Made by a program: the position numbers and the translations under genes
In this document: positions 34,089 to 42,658 of the stretch, one piece after another
Position numbering within the stretch: the first letter of the stretch is position 1
Layout of the letters: every line of letters starts with the position of its first letter
Notes under the pieces: generated by a model
What the model was told of the DNA's origin: nothing
Databases searched by the model: none
The model's input: only the letters and a program-made list of their open reading frames with translations
NCBI GenBank assembly: GCA_035708205.1
Contig: DASSSY010000002.1
Coordinates: forward strand, 315,184 to 379,183
Direction: 5' to 3'
Length of the DNA stretch: 64,000 bases
From: DASSSY01 sp035708205
GTDB lineage: Bacteria > Bacteroidota > Bacteroidia > Chitinophagales > Chitinophagaceae

Positions 34089-37000
34089 ATGATTATGAAT
34101 GACGAAATAATTGACCAGAAAATAAAGCAACATCAACCGTCTAACCAGGACACCCATCTTAACACCAGGTATGCACGGGACGTCAATGTCCCGGCCTTGG
34201 AAAAAGCGTTAAGAGAGAGCATAACAGGCGAAGTGCGGTTTGACCAGGGCAGCCGGGCGCTGTATTCCACAGACGCTTCCAATTACCGGCAAATCCCGAT
34301 TGGTGTGGTGGTGCCAAAATCAGAAAAGGATATCCTCCAGGCACTGGCCCTATGCCGGGAATATAAGGCACCGGTAGTATCGCGCGGAGGCGGCACGAGC
34401 CTGGCAGGCCAAACCTGTAATGTCGCGGTGGTCATAGATATGTCTAAATATTTCAATAAGGTATTAAGTATTGATAAAAAGCAAAAATCAGTAACCGTTG
34501 AGCCCGGTATCGTGCTGGATGAAATGCGCCATGCCACGGAGCACCAGGCTGGCCTGACGTTCGGCCCGGACCCCGCGACCCATGACCATTGTACGCTTGG
34601 AGGCATGCTGGGCAATAATTCCTGTGGCATTCACTCCGTGATGTCGGCATTTGAAGGCTATGGCTCACGTACTTCCGATAATGTGGAGTCCATGACCATT
34701 GTTACTTATGACGGGTTAAAATTGGAGGTGGGCGCTACTTCTGACGAAGCGTATGAAGAAATCATAAGGGCAGGCGGTCCCAAAGCGGCGCTGTATAAAA
34801 AGATCCATGATTTCCGGGATAAATATGCCGATATGATCCGGGAAAGGTTCCCGAGGATCCCCCGCCGGGTTTCCGGGTACAATTTAACGGAACTATTGCC
34901 GGAAAACGGCTTTAACATAGCGCGCGCGCTTGTTGGCTCCGAAAGTACACTGGTGACGATCTTGCAGGCTACTCTTAAACTGGTCACTAATCCGAAGGCG
35001 CGCAGCCTGTTGGTTTTAGGCTATCCCTCTTTGCCCGATTCGGGCTATGCCGTCACGCGGATTTTAAAGCATAAGCCTATAGGCCTGGAGGGCATTGATG
35101 ATATGCTGATAGAATTTATGCGGAGGAAGGGCCTGAACCTGAAAGACCTGCCGCTACTTCCAAATGGAAAGGCATGGCTGCTTGTGGAATTTGGCGGCAA
35201 TACGAAAGCCGGTTCCGATAAAAAGGCAAAGGCGCTTATGGAGGCCCTGAAAAATGAGGAGCACCCGCCCAGCATGAGCCTTTTCGATGATCCTGCGCAG
35301 GAGCATATGCTTTGGGAAATTCGCGAGTCGGGTTTGGGCGCGACCGCATGGGTGCCCGGTGAGCCTAACGGCGGCCCCGGATGGGAAGATTCTGCCGTAG
35401 ACCCGGAAAAGATAGGCGATTATTTAAAAGATATCCGGGAATTATTTACTCAATATGAACTGTATCCCTCCATTTACGGGCATTTCGGGCAAGGTTGCGT
35501 CCATTGCCGGGTGGGCTTTGATTTTATTACGGAAGAAGGCATACAAAAGTATAAGCAATTTACGGTAGAAGCTTCTCACCTGGTGGTAAAATACGGCGGC
35601 TCTATCTCCGGCGAACATGGGGACGGGCAGGCGCGGGGCGATTTGCTGGAGATCATGTATGGCAAAGAGCTTGTGGAAGCTTTTAGGGAGTTTAAGGCCA
35701 TCTGGGACCCGGATTGGAAGATGAACCCGGGAAAAATCGTGGATACTTACGGCCAGCTGAATGATTTACGTTTGGGCACCACTTATAATCCCCCCGAGCT
35801 AAAAACCCATTTTCAATTCCCGGATGATAATTACAGCTTCGCGCGCGTGGCCAATAAATGTGTAGGCGTGGGCGCATGCCGCCGGCATGAGGGGGGAACC
35901 ATGTGCCCCAGCTATATGGTTACCCGAGAGGAAAGGGACAGTACCCGCGGCCGGTCGCGGATGCTGTTCGAAATGTTGAATGGCGAAGTGGTGAAAGGCG
36001 GCTGGCGAGATAAAAGAGTGAGGGAATCCCTGGATTTATGTTTAGCCTGTAAGGGTTGCAAAGGCGACTGCCCGGTAAACGTGGATATGGCCACTTATAA
36101 ATCGGAGTTTTTATCGCATTATTACGAAAGGCGGGTACGGCCGCGTAATGCATACGTCTTCGGCTGGATTTATTGGTGGGCCCGTTTGGCCTCCCTTATG
36201 CCCGGGCTGGTTAATTTTCTTACGCATTCCCCCCTTACCAAAAATGCCGTAAAATACCTCGGGGGAATATCCCCGCACCGGGATATTCCCCCATTCGCCG
36301 CCCGGACATTTAAGCGCTGGTTTAAGGATCGGGAAGTGACGGTTAAAGGAAAGCCCCGGGTGATTTTATGGGCGGATACATTTAATAATTTCTTCTTACC
36401 GGAAACCCTGGTCGCGGGGATGGAAGTATTGGAAGCCGCCGGGTTTGAAGTGATCACGCCAAGGCAATCGCTTTGCTGCGGGCGGCCGCTTTATGACTTT
36501 GGCATGTTACATACCGCGAAAAAGATGCTGCGGGACATCATGCAGGCCCTGCAAGACGAAATTAACCTGGGCGTTCCGGTCGTAGGGCTGGAGCCAAGCT
36601 GCGTGGCCGTATTCCGTGATGAGTTAATCAATTTGTTTCCCCATGATAAAAATGCGGCGCGGCTGGCGAAATCCGTCTTCACCCTGGCGGAATTTTTAGA
36701 AAAGAAGGCGCCTGGCTTTAAAGCGCCGCCTTTAAGCTATAAGGCCGTATTGCATGGCCACTGCCATCATAAATCCGTTCTGAAAATGGATGCGGAGAAA
36801 CAATTATTGAAAAAGACAGGGTTGGATTATGAATTGCTGGATGCCGGCTGTTGCGGTATGGCCGGCTATTTCGGTTATGAAAAAGGATTGCATTATAAGG
36901 TGGGGCTGGCAGCGGGGGAAAGGGTATTGCTCCCTGCCGTTCGCAATGCAGCGAAGGAAACGCTGATCATAACGGATGGGTTCAGCTGCCGGGAACAAAT

Positions 37001-37241
37001 TGGACAGGGAACCGACCGGCAAGCGCTTCATCTTGCACAGGTGCTCCAGATGGGCCTTCGCGAACAGGACAAAAAAGAAAAACCAAGGCCTTATCCGGAA
37101 AAGGAATATGTGGCCGGGATGAAATTAAAAAAGACTCCGGGTCCCGGTAATCCGGCAGTGCTTGTCCTGGTTGGCGCCACGGTGCTGCTGGCCTCTTTCT
37201 TATTGATCCGGGAAAAGAAAAGGCGTCATTTTAAGCGCTGA
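34089..37241 (+). CDS. Large FAD/[4Fe-4S] dehydrogenase (D-2-hydroxyacid type) with C-terminal membrane anchor
   Basis: A 1050-residue fusion. The FAD-binding PCMH domain (about residues 60-290; VSRGGGTSLAGQTCN, CTLGGMLGNNSCG) is followed by the FAD-oxidase C-terminal domain (about 295-560; HFGQGCVHCRVGFD, GEHGDGQARGDLLE), a ferredoxin-like region (about 595-675; CVGVGACRRHEGGTMCPSY and CLACKGCKGDCPVNVDM) and two CCG domains (about 755-985; SLCCGRPLYD, HGHCHHKSVL, AGCCGMAGYFG). A membrane helix (about 1018-1037; AVLVLVGATVLLASFLLIRE) and basic tail end the protein. This is the YdiJ/Dld-type fusion of GlcD- and GlpC-like parts, which oxidises D-lactate or related D-2-hydroxyacids. The tail would hold it at the membrane next to quinone. 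It starts 8 bases after the enolase-family gene; the ATG at 34095 is an equal alternative. Confidence 0.9.
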   Translation: MIMNDEIIDQKIKQHQPSNQDTHLNTRYARDVNVPALEKALRESITGEVRFDQGSRALYSTDASNYRQIPIGVVVPKSEKDILQALALCREYKAPVVSRGGGTSLAGQTCNVAVVIDMSKYFNKVLSIDKKQKSVTVEPGIVLDEMRHATEHQAGLTFGPDPATHDHCTLGGMLGNNSCGIHSVMSAFEGYGSRTSDNVESMTIVTYDGLKLEVGATSDEAYEEIIRAGGPKAALYKKIHDFRDKYADMIRERFPRIPRRVSGYNLTELLPENGFNIARALVGSESTLVTILQATLKLVTNPKARSLLVLGYPSLPDSGYAVTRILKHKPIGLEGIDDMLIEFMRRKGLNLKDLPLLPNGKAWLLVEFGGNTKAGSDKKAKALMEALKNEEHPPSMSLFDDPAQEHMLWEIRESGLGATAWVPGEPNGGPGWEDSAVDPEKIGDYLKDIRELFTQYELYPSIYGHFGQGCVHCRVGFDFITEEGIQKYKQFTVEASHLVVKYGGSISGEHGDGQARGDLLEIMYGKELVEAFREFKAIWDPDWKMNPGKIVDTYGQLNDLRLGTTYNPPELKTHFQFPDDNYSFARVANKCVGVGACRRHEGGTMCPSYMVTREERDSTRGRSRMLFEMLNGEVVKGGWRDKRVRESLDLCLACKGCKGDCPVNVDMATYKSEFLSHYYERRVRPRNAYVFGWIYWWARLASLMPGLVNFLTHSPLTKNAVKYLGGISPHRDIPPFAARTFKRWFKDREVTVKGKPRVILWADTFNNFFLPETLVAGMEVLEAAGFEVITPRQSLCCGRPLYDFGMLHTAKKMLRDIMQALQDEINLGVPVVGLEPSCVAVFRDELINLFPHDKNAARLAKSVFTLAEFLEKKAPGFKAPPLSYKAVLHGHCHHKSVLKMDAEKQLLKKTGLDYELLDAGCCGMAGYFGYEKGLHYKVGLAAGERVLLPAVRNAAKETLIITDGFSCREQIGQGTDRQALHLAQVLQMGLREQDKKEKPRPYPEKEYVAGMKLKKTPGPGNPAVLVLVGATVLLASFLLIREKKRRHFKR

Positions 37242-37297
37242 GAAACGGGAACATGACATGTTCGGGGGGCTTATTGGCCGGCGGGCTTACGGGACAG

Positions 37298-37320
37298 GCA
37301 GGTCTTCCTGCTTTTGTTTT
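37298..37320 (+). terminator. Intrinsic terminator after the FAD/Fe-S dehydrogenase gene
   Basis: GCAGG (37298-37302) pairs with CCTGC (37307-37311) around a TCTT tetraloop, followed by TTTTGTTTT. It probably ends the ThDP-enolase-dehydrogenase unit and separates it from the ASRT and cytochrome genes. Confidence 0.65.
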
Positions 37321-37436
37321 GCCGTGTTCCGGACCACGGGGTTGATGTTGCTGCCTGTTTTGAAATGATCAGAACCGGGGACGAAACGGCCGCTACAGGT
37401 ATAACCTTTTAGATCATTAATAAAATGAAATAAAAT

Positions 37437-37808
37437 ATGGAAACGATCGGAAAAAAAATATGGGCTATTGCTGAGGGATATATCCCTAAGGGCAGCACAG
37501 GACCCGGGCCGCAAATGACAAGCCATGAAACGGCCTGCATTTTAAATCCCAACACCAGGGATGCGCATGTTATCCTTACCATTTATTTTTCAGACCGAGA
37601 ACCGGCCGGCCCTTATAAGATAACTGTTCCCGCACAACGTACCCGGCATCTCCGTTTTAATAACCTTACGGACCCCGAACCGATTCCCTTGGATACCGAC
37701 TATTCCAGCATTATCTGTTCGGACGAGCCGGTCGTGGTGCAGCACACCCGGCTGGATTCCCGACAGGAGGCGAACGCGTTGCTCTCCACGATTGCCTATT
37801 CCGGTTAA
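37437..37808 (+). CDS. Anabaena sensory rhodopsin transducer (ASRT) family protein
   Basis: A 123-residue soluble protein matching the ASRT family (PF07100; about 125 residues), a beta-sandwich that forms tetramers. Visible family features are KIWAIAEGYIPKGS near the start, SHETACILNPNTRDAHVILT, YFSDREPAGPY, and the end VVVQHTRLDSRQEANALLST. In Anabaena it binds a microbial rhodopsin; in most other bacteria no rhodopsin is present and a sugar-related ligand role has been proposed. No rhodopsin gene is in this window. Its place between a sugar-acid dehydrogenase group and a respiratory operon fits a metabolic role better than light sensing (inference). Confidence 0.88.
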   Translation: METIGKKIWAIAEGYIPKGSTGPGPQMTSHETACILNPNTRDAHVILTIYFSDREPAGPYKITVPAQRTRHLRFNNLTDPEPIPLDTDYSSIICSDEPVVVQHTRLDSRQEANALLSTIAYSG

Positions 37809-37883
37809 ATGTGCGGAAGCGGGAATGATATCCAAACGCGCACAACTTTCCCGGTAGGGCTTAAGGAATGAAAATTAGTATTT

Positions 37884-38840
37884 ATGACACATGCTTGCCA
37901 GATATTGCTCACTATACAATCTGTTTTCGAATCCGCGACGGTCGAATCAGAAAAGGTAAATGCCCTTACCTTCCGTTTTATTATTGCAGGCTCCTTTATT
38001 TTTTTACTGGTCGCCGGCTTATTAGTTTATGTTTCCGTGAAATTCCGGGCAAGGCTTGCGGACGCGGAGCCGATACAGGCGCGGCGCAATATAAAGGCGG
38101 AGGTGGCCATGATCGGTATTCCCTTTTTGATGGTCGCTTTCTTTTTTTATCTCACCATAAAAACGATGGAAGCGACCGAGCCGTCGGTATATAATCAGAA
38201 GCCGGACATTATCATTATCGCCCACCAGTGGTGGTGGGAAGCGCGTTACCCGGCGAAAAACGCGGTTACGGCAAACGAGATCCATATCCCTGTTCAAAAG
38301 AAAATATTGCTTCGGTTGAATTCCGCCGATGTCATCCATGACTGGTGGGTACCTTCCTTTGGCCCGAAGATGGACATGGTGCCGGGTATCAATAATTATT
38401 TATGGCTCTATATCAGGAAACCGGGCATATACGAAGGTACCTGCAGCGAGTTTTGCGGGGCACAGCACGCCTGGATGCGTATCCGCGTGATCGCACAGGA
38501 TACCGTGGATTTTCAGAAATGGCTCACGGCCGCGGCAATGCCTGCCCGGCAGCCAGCTACGGCTCCGGCTCTTTCAGGCCGGGCGATTTTTATGGGGCTC
38601 ACCTGCGCCGGTTGTCATGCTGTTAGAGGAACGATTGCCAGGGGCCGGGCCGGGCCGGATTTGACGCATCTGGCTTCCCGGAAAACATTGTTGTCCGGGA
38701 AGATGGAGAATACGGATGAAAACCTGGGGAAATGGTTGAGCCATCCGCAGAAAATAAAGCCGGGAGCGCACATGCCGGATTTTATATTAAACAAGGACAC
38801 CCTAACAGCTTTAGTCACTTACCTGCATACACTTCAATAA
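37884..38840 (+). CDS. ctaC: Cytochrome c oxidase subunit II fused to cytochrome c (caa3 type)
   Basis: A 318-residue protein with two membrane helices (about residues 28-50 and 74-95), a cupredoxin domain with the CuA site (His152, Cys187, Glu189, Cys191, His195, Met198; TCSEFCGAQHAWM) and a C-terminal cytochrome c domain (about 232-318) with Cys241-x-x-Cys244-His245 and a Met ligand in AHMPDF. It takes electrons from cytochrome c and passes them to subunit I. The built-in heme domain marks a caa3-type oxidase. There is no classical signal peptide; the N-terminus runs into the first helix. It ends one base before ctaD. Confidence 0.96.
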   Translation: MTHACQILLTIQSVFESATVESEKVNALTFRFIIAGSFIFLLVAGLLVYVSVKFRARLADAEPIQARRNIKAEVAMIGIPFLMVAFFFYLTIKTMEATEPSVYNQKPDIIIIAHQWWWEARYPAKNAVTANEIHIPVQKKILLRLNSADVIHDWWVPSFGPKMDMVPGINNYLWLYIRKPGIYEGTCSEFCGAQHAWMRIRVIAQDTVDFQKWLTAAAMPARQPATAPALSGRAIFMGLTCAGCHAVRGTIARGRAGPDLTHLASRKTLLSGKMENTDENLGKWLSHPQKIKPGAHMPDFILNKDTLTALVTYLHTLQ

Positions 38841-38841
38841 A

Positions 38842-40488
38842 ATGGAACCTGTTCATTTACCTCGTCCGCAGTCTGAATTACCCGATCTGAACATTAGTAA
38901 TGGCCAGGGGTTGCTGCAATGGATTTCCACTGTTGACCATAAACAGATTGGGATCATGTATCTGCTATTTTCCGTTTTATTCTTATGTATCGGCGGCCTG
39001 GCGGCATTATTGTTCCGCATCCAGCTTGCTTTACCAAACAATGCTTTCATCGGGCCGGAAATGTTTAGCCAGCTTTTTACCATGCATGGCACTACAATGA
39101 TATTTTTTGTGCTTACGCCGGGCATACTGGGCTTTTCCGTCTATTTTACGCCCCTTATGATCGGGGCAAATGAAATGGCCTTTCCCCGTTTAAATGCTTT
39201 TAGTTTATGGATCGCTTTCTTTGGCGCGTTATTGCTTTATTTCAGCTTTTTTAACGGGGGCGCACCGGATGGCGGCTGGTTCAATTATGCCCCGCTTAAT
39301 GAAAAGCAATATGCTTCCGGCAACGGCATCGATTATTATTGTATTGGGTTGCTGCTTGGTGGCATCGGAACGGCCAGCACGGCGATCAACCTGATTGTAA
39401 CCATATTGCAATGCCGGGTCAAAACGATGGGTTTGCACCATCTTTCGGTATTCGTCTGGATGGTCCTGGTCAATTCTTTCCTGATACTGGCTGCTTTCCC
39501 GGCCATAAATGCCGCCCTGTGTATGCTGCTACTGGACCGGCAGTTACAGGCCCACTTTTTTGATCTTTCCGCCGGCGGGTCGCCTTTACTCTGGCAGCAT
39601 CTTTTTTGGCTTTTCGGACACCCGGAAGTATATATTTTAATTTTGCCTTCTTTCGGTATCCTGTCCGAGGTCTTCCAGGTCTTTTCGCGGAAGCCAATTT
39701 TTGGATACGGGCTTCTGGTGGGTTCCGGAATCGTTATTGCCCTGCTTGCTTTTGGCGTATGGATGCACCATATGTTTGCTGCTGGCCTGGGCATTACGAT
39801 AAATGGATTTTTTTCTGCCAGCAGCCTGTTGATTGGTGTGGCCACGGGCGTTAAGATTTTTAGCTGGATCGCCACAATGTGGGGCGGATCTTTACGGTTT
39901 ACGACGGCGATGATGTTTGCCTGCGCCTTTCTTGTTGAATTTACGATTGGCGGACTGAGCGGCATTTCCTTCGCGATCGTGCCGATTGACTGGCAGCTTA
40001 CGGACACTTATTACGTAGTGGCGCATATCCACTATGTATTTATCGGCGGCAGTTTATTCGGCCTTTTGGCCGGCCTTTTTTATTGGTTCCCGAAAATGAG
40101 CGGAAGGATGATCCGGGACCGCAATGGCAAAATCTTCTTCTGGCTTTTCGTTGCCGGCTTTAATATGACCTTCCTCGTGCAGCATGCTTTAGGGGCCATG
40201 GGCATGTCGCGCAGGGTTTATACTTATCCCGATGTCCCCGGTTATGGTACGCTGAACCTTATTTCCACCTGCGGCGCTTTTATTATGGGTATTTCGGTGT
40301 TGTACCTCCTGTATCTTTTAATACAGAGCAAGCGTTATGGGAAAGAAGCGCCGGGAGACCCCTGGGATGCTTATACCCTGGAATGGATGACCCCTTCGCC
40401 ACCCGCCCTGAAAAATTTTGAGGCGTTGCCGCCTGTTCACAGCGAACGGCCATTCCGGGATCTGAAAATAGAACGCCAGGAAAAGTAA
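38842..40488 (+). CDS. ctaD: Cytochrome c oxidase subunit I
   Basis: The 548-residue catalytic subunit of a type A heme-copper oxidase with 12 membrane helices. Heme and CuB ligands are present: His82 (MHGTTM), His260 with Tyr264 and proton-channel Glu262 (GHPEVY), the HH pair near 312-313 (WMHHMFAAG), and His395/His397 (AHIHYVF). The K-channel Lys338 is present (TGVKIFSW). The D-channel entry residue, normally Asp in the APDMAFPR motif, is Glu111 here (GANEMAFPR), a conservative but uncommon change. It couples oxygen reduction to proton pumping. Confidence 0.97.
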   Translation: MEPVHLPRPQSELPDLNISNGQGLLQWISTVDHKQIGIMYLLFSVLFLCIGGLAALLFRIQLALPNNAFIGPEMFSQLFTMHGTTMIFFVLTPGILGFSVYFTPLMIGANEMAFPRLNAFSLWIAFFGALLLYFSFFNGGAPDGGWFNYAPLNEKQYASGNGIDYYCIGLLLGGIGTASTAINLIVTILQCRVKTMGLHHLSVFVWMVLVNSFLILAAFPAINAALCMLLLDRQLQAHFFDLSAGGSPLLWQHLFWLFGHPEVYILILPSFGILSEVFQVFSRKPIFGYGLLVGSGIVIALLAFGVWMHHMFAAGLGITINGFFSASSLLIGVATGVKIFSWIATMWGGSLRFTTAMMFACAFLVEFTIGGLSGISFAIVPIDWQLTDTYYVVAHIHYVFIGGSLFGLLAGLFYWFPKMSGRMIRDRNGKIFFWLFVAGFNMTFLVQHALGAMGMSRRVYTYPDVPGYGTLNLISTCGAFIMGISVLYLLYLLIQSKRYGKEAPGDPWDAYTLEWMTPSPPALKNFEALPPVHSERPFRDLKIERQEK

Positions 40489-40490
40489 AA

Positions 40491-41054
40491 ATGAAGCAAA
40501 TGGAAAATAAACTCATGATAAAATTAGTGGTGGGCACGGAAGCGCTGTTTTTTGTTGCGCTTATATTCGGATATGTATATTTCGCATTTAAGCCGGGGTA
40601 TGACCCACGGGTGTTACGCTTGCTTCATACCCGCTCCACCGGTATATTTTCCCTGTTCCTGTTCAGCAGCAGCTTTACCTTCTGGCGTGCGGCAGTGAAT
40701 TTTGATAAAGGGAAGCCCTCCCGGCTTAAGGTATGGCTGGCCATTACTATTGCGCTGGGTTGCCTTTTTCTTTTCGGGCAGGGGAGGGAGTATTTTAATT
40801 TATTCAGGGAAAACCTGACCATCAGCAGCAATCTTTTTGGTACCAGTTTTTTTACCTTAACCGGGTTTCACGGGCTGCATGTTTTTATCGGTCTCATTAT
40901 GCTTTCCATAGTGTTGCTGCTCGCCTTTTTAGGAGACCTCGACCGGCCCGGTTCTTCGGTCATTGAAACGGTCGGCATTTATTGGCATTTCGTGGATGTT
41001 GTATGGTTTTTTGTGTTTAGCCTGGTATATGTTTTGCCTCATTTTTTAAAATAA
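40491..41054 (+). CDS. ctaE: Cytochrome c oxidase subunit III
   Basis: A 187-residue protein with five membrane helices, the short bacterial form of subunit III. The motifs FFTLTGFHGLHVFIGLIMLS and IYWHFVDVVWFFVFSLVYVL are diagnostic. This subunit stabilises the oxidase and supports proton uptake. It starts 2 bases after ctaD; an ATG at 40500 (MENKLMIKL) is an alternative start. Confidence 0.94.
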   Translation: MKQMENKLMIKLVVGTEALFFVALIFGYVYFAFKPGYDPRVLRLLHTRSTGIFSLFLFSSSFTFWRAAVNFDKGKPSRLKVWLAITIALGCLFLFGQGREYFNLFRENLTISSNLFGTSFFTLTGFHGLHVFIGLIMLSIVLLLAFLGDLDRPGSSVIETVGIYWHFVDVVWFFVFSLVYVLPHFLK

Positions 41055-41061
41055 TAAATCA

Positions 41062-41889
41062 ATGAAACCACTTTTTCAATATTGGCATTTTAATTCCGGG
41101 ATGATGATTTTAGTACTGGTGGCCGCCGGGTTTTATTTGGCTGTGAGCAAATTGAAGTTGCGCAAAGGTGCGGTTGTTTTTTTCTCGGGTTTACTTCTTA
41201 TGGCCCTGATGGAATCGTCACCCCTGCATTTCCTGGCAATGCATCATTTGTTTAGCGCCCACATGATCATACATGTGGTTATCCTGCTTATTGGCGCGCC
41301 GCTAATGGTGTGGGGATGGCCTCACGGGCTGCCCGGCATTGAAAAGAACAAGGCTTCTTTTTCCAGGTTCGCTTCCAGGTATCCCTGGCTATGCTGGTTG
41401 TGTGGCGTAGGGATCATGTGGTTTTGGCATATCCCCATGATATTTAATTTATCTGGCAATATGCATGCCGGTCATTCTGGCCTATTGCCCTTGTTACAAC
41501 CTTTCAGTTTAATGGTTGCGGGTATGATTTTCGCGTGGCCGCTTATCGGGCCGGTAAAAGAATGCCGGGTTGACCCGCTGCATGGCATTCTTTATCTCTT
41601 TATGGCCTGTATGGGATGTTCCCTATTAGGATTGCTGCTCACTTTTGCCCCGGCGGAACTATTTCCACATCCGGAAATGGCCGGTGTACCCGGGCTGTCG
41701 GAATTTGTCGGCAATCAATGGTCAATGACGCCGCAGGCGGATCAGCAAATATCAGGATTGATCATGTGGGTACCTTGCTGTTTTATTTACATTGCCGGTA
41801 GCCTTTTCTTATTACGGCTCTGGTTCGGGGAAAAAGAAATTTCTGCAGGACAGGATAAAGACGACCTTTTAATGACAATAGGAAAATGA
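41062..41889 (+). CDS. ctaG: Cytochrome c oxidase assembly protein CtaG (caa3 type)
   Basis: A 275-residue protein with seven membrane helices, matching the Bacillus-type CtaG family (PF09678), needed for assembly of caa3 oxidase, probably its CuB centre. It carries the conserved His clusters LAMHHLFSAHMIIHVV and IMWFWHIPMIF, with a Met/His-rich third segment (GNMHAGHSG). It is unrelated to the Cox11-type CtaG. It overlaps the next gene by 4 bases (ATGA), which indicates coupled translation. Confidence 0.9.
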   Translation: MKPLFQYWHFNSGMMILVLVAAGFYLAVSKLKLRKGAVVFFSGLLLMALMESSPLHFLAMHHLFSAHMIIHVVILLIGAPLMVWGWPHGLPGIEKNKASFSRFASRYPWLCWLCGVGIMWFWHIPMIFNLSGNMHAGHSGLLPLLQPFSLMVAGMIFAWPLIGPVKECRVDPLHGILYLFMACMGCSLLGLLLTFAPAELFPHPEMAGVPGLSEFVGNQWSMTPQADQQISGLIMWVPCCFIYIAGSLFLLRLWFGEKEISAGQDKDDLLMTIGK

Positions 41890-42128
41890 AAAACGAACGG
41901 GCAACATCGGCATCGGGACAGGAACAATGGCAAAAGGCCACCCCCAGGAAATTACCGGACCCCACGTACTGGCCATTTTTTCTTGCCATGGGCTTGGCTT
42001 TTTTTGTTTGGGGATTCATTGCCGGTTGGATCATTTGCATGGCAGGGCTGCTGATCCTCATGATTTCGTTAACCGGATGGGTAAAAATTTTAAGAAATGA
42101 ATCAGGAAGAAATAAAAACGACAATTAA
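41886..42128 (+). CDS. Small oxidase-associated membrane protein (subunit IV-like)
   Basis: An 80-residue protein with a hydrophilic N-terminus and two closely spaced membrane helices (about residues 28-47 and 49-70). Its size, topology and place in the operon fit the small fourth subunit of bacterial caa3/aa3 oxidases, but the sequence is not diagnostic. It overlaps ctaG by 4 bases and the Rieske gene by 32 bases, so all three are translated together. Confidence 0.75.
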   Translation: MKNERATSASGQEQWQKATPRKLPDPTYWPFFLAMGLAFFVWGFIAGWIICMAGLLILMISLTGWVKILRNESGRNKNDN

Positions 42129-42609
42129 CCGCAGAAAATTCTTAATCAGGATAAGTATGGGCTTCACAGGTATTGCTGCGGCTATTACAGTTGTTCCGGT
42201 AGTAAGCGCTTTCCTGGCTCCTCTGTTAAACGATCAGGAAGGAGAATGGCGTGATGTGGGAACATTAGGCGATTTTGAAATTGGCCGTACCCGCCTGGTC
42301 CGCTTTGAAGATGCCGATCCGCAATCGTGGAACGGAACGGATGCCCGGACGGCGGCATGGGTAAGAAGGGATACGGAAAACCGTTTTACGGCATTTTCGG
42401 CTAATTGTACGCATATGGGCTGTCCCGTACGCTGGGAAGCGGATGCGGAATTATTCATGTGCCCGTGTCACGGCGGGGTGTTTTACAGAGACGGTACCGT
42501 AGCATCGGGTCCTCCGCCAAAAAGGCTTGCGCAATATCCCATACGGGTGGCGGGTAGCCAGGTGCAAATCAGGACCTTACCTTTACCGATAACTCATATT
42601 ACGGATTGA
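42097..42609 (+). CDS. qcrA: Rieske [2Fe-2S] protein
   Basis: The 170-residue iron-sulfur subunit of a cytochrome bc/b6f-type complex. It has a twin-arginine-like N-terminus (NRRKFLIRIS) before a single membrane anchor (about residues 20-42). The cluster ligands are Cys104, His106 (CTHMGC, with Cys109 in the disulfide), Cys122 and His125 (CPCHGG, with Cys124 in the disulfide). It passes electrons from quinol to the cytochrome c domain. The GG in place of the common GS after the second His is a minor variation that can lower the redox potential (inference). It is placed between the oxidase genes and cytochrome b. Confidence 0.95.
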   Translation: MNQEEIKTTINRRKFLIRISMGFTGIAAAITVVPVVSAFLAPLLNDQEGEWRDVGTLGDFEIGRTRLVRFEDADPQSWNGTDARTAAWVRRDTENRFTAFSANCTHMGCPVRWEADAELFMCPCHGGVFYRDGTVASGPPPKRLAQYPIRVAGSQVQIRTLPLPITHITD

Positions 42610-42658
42610 CGAGGACTACGCGGGCATATATACCGTTAAAGTATAATCAGCGATAAAT

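Noticed and set aside
37437..37808. A light-sensing system built on the ASRT protein
   Set aside because: No rhodopsin gene or retinal synthesis gene is present; ASRT homologues without rhodopsins are common.
39336..40007. A 223-codon minus-strand frame
   Set aside because: Antisense to cytochrome oxidase subunit I; no membrane or domain pattern of its own.
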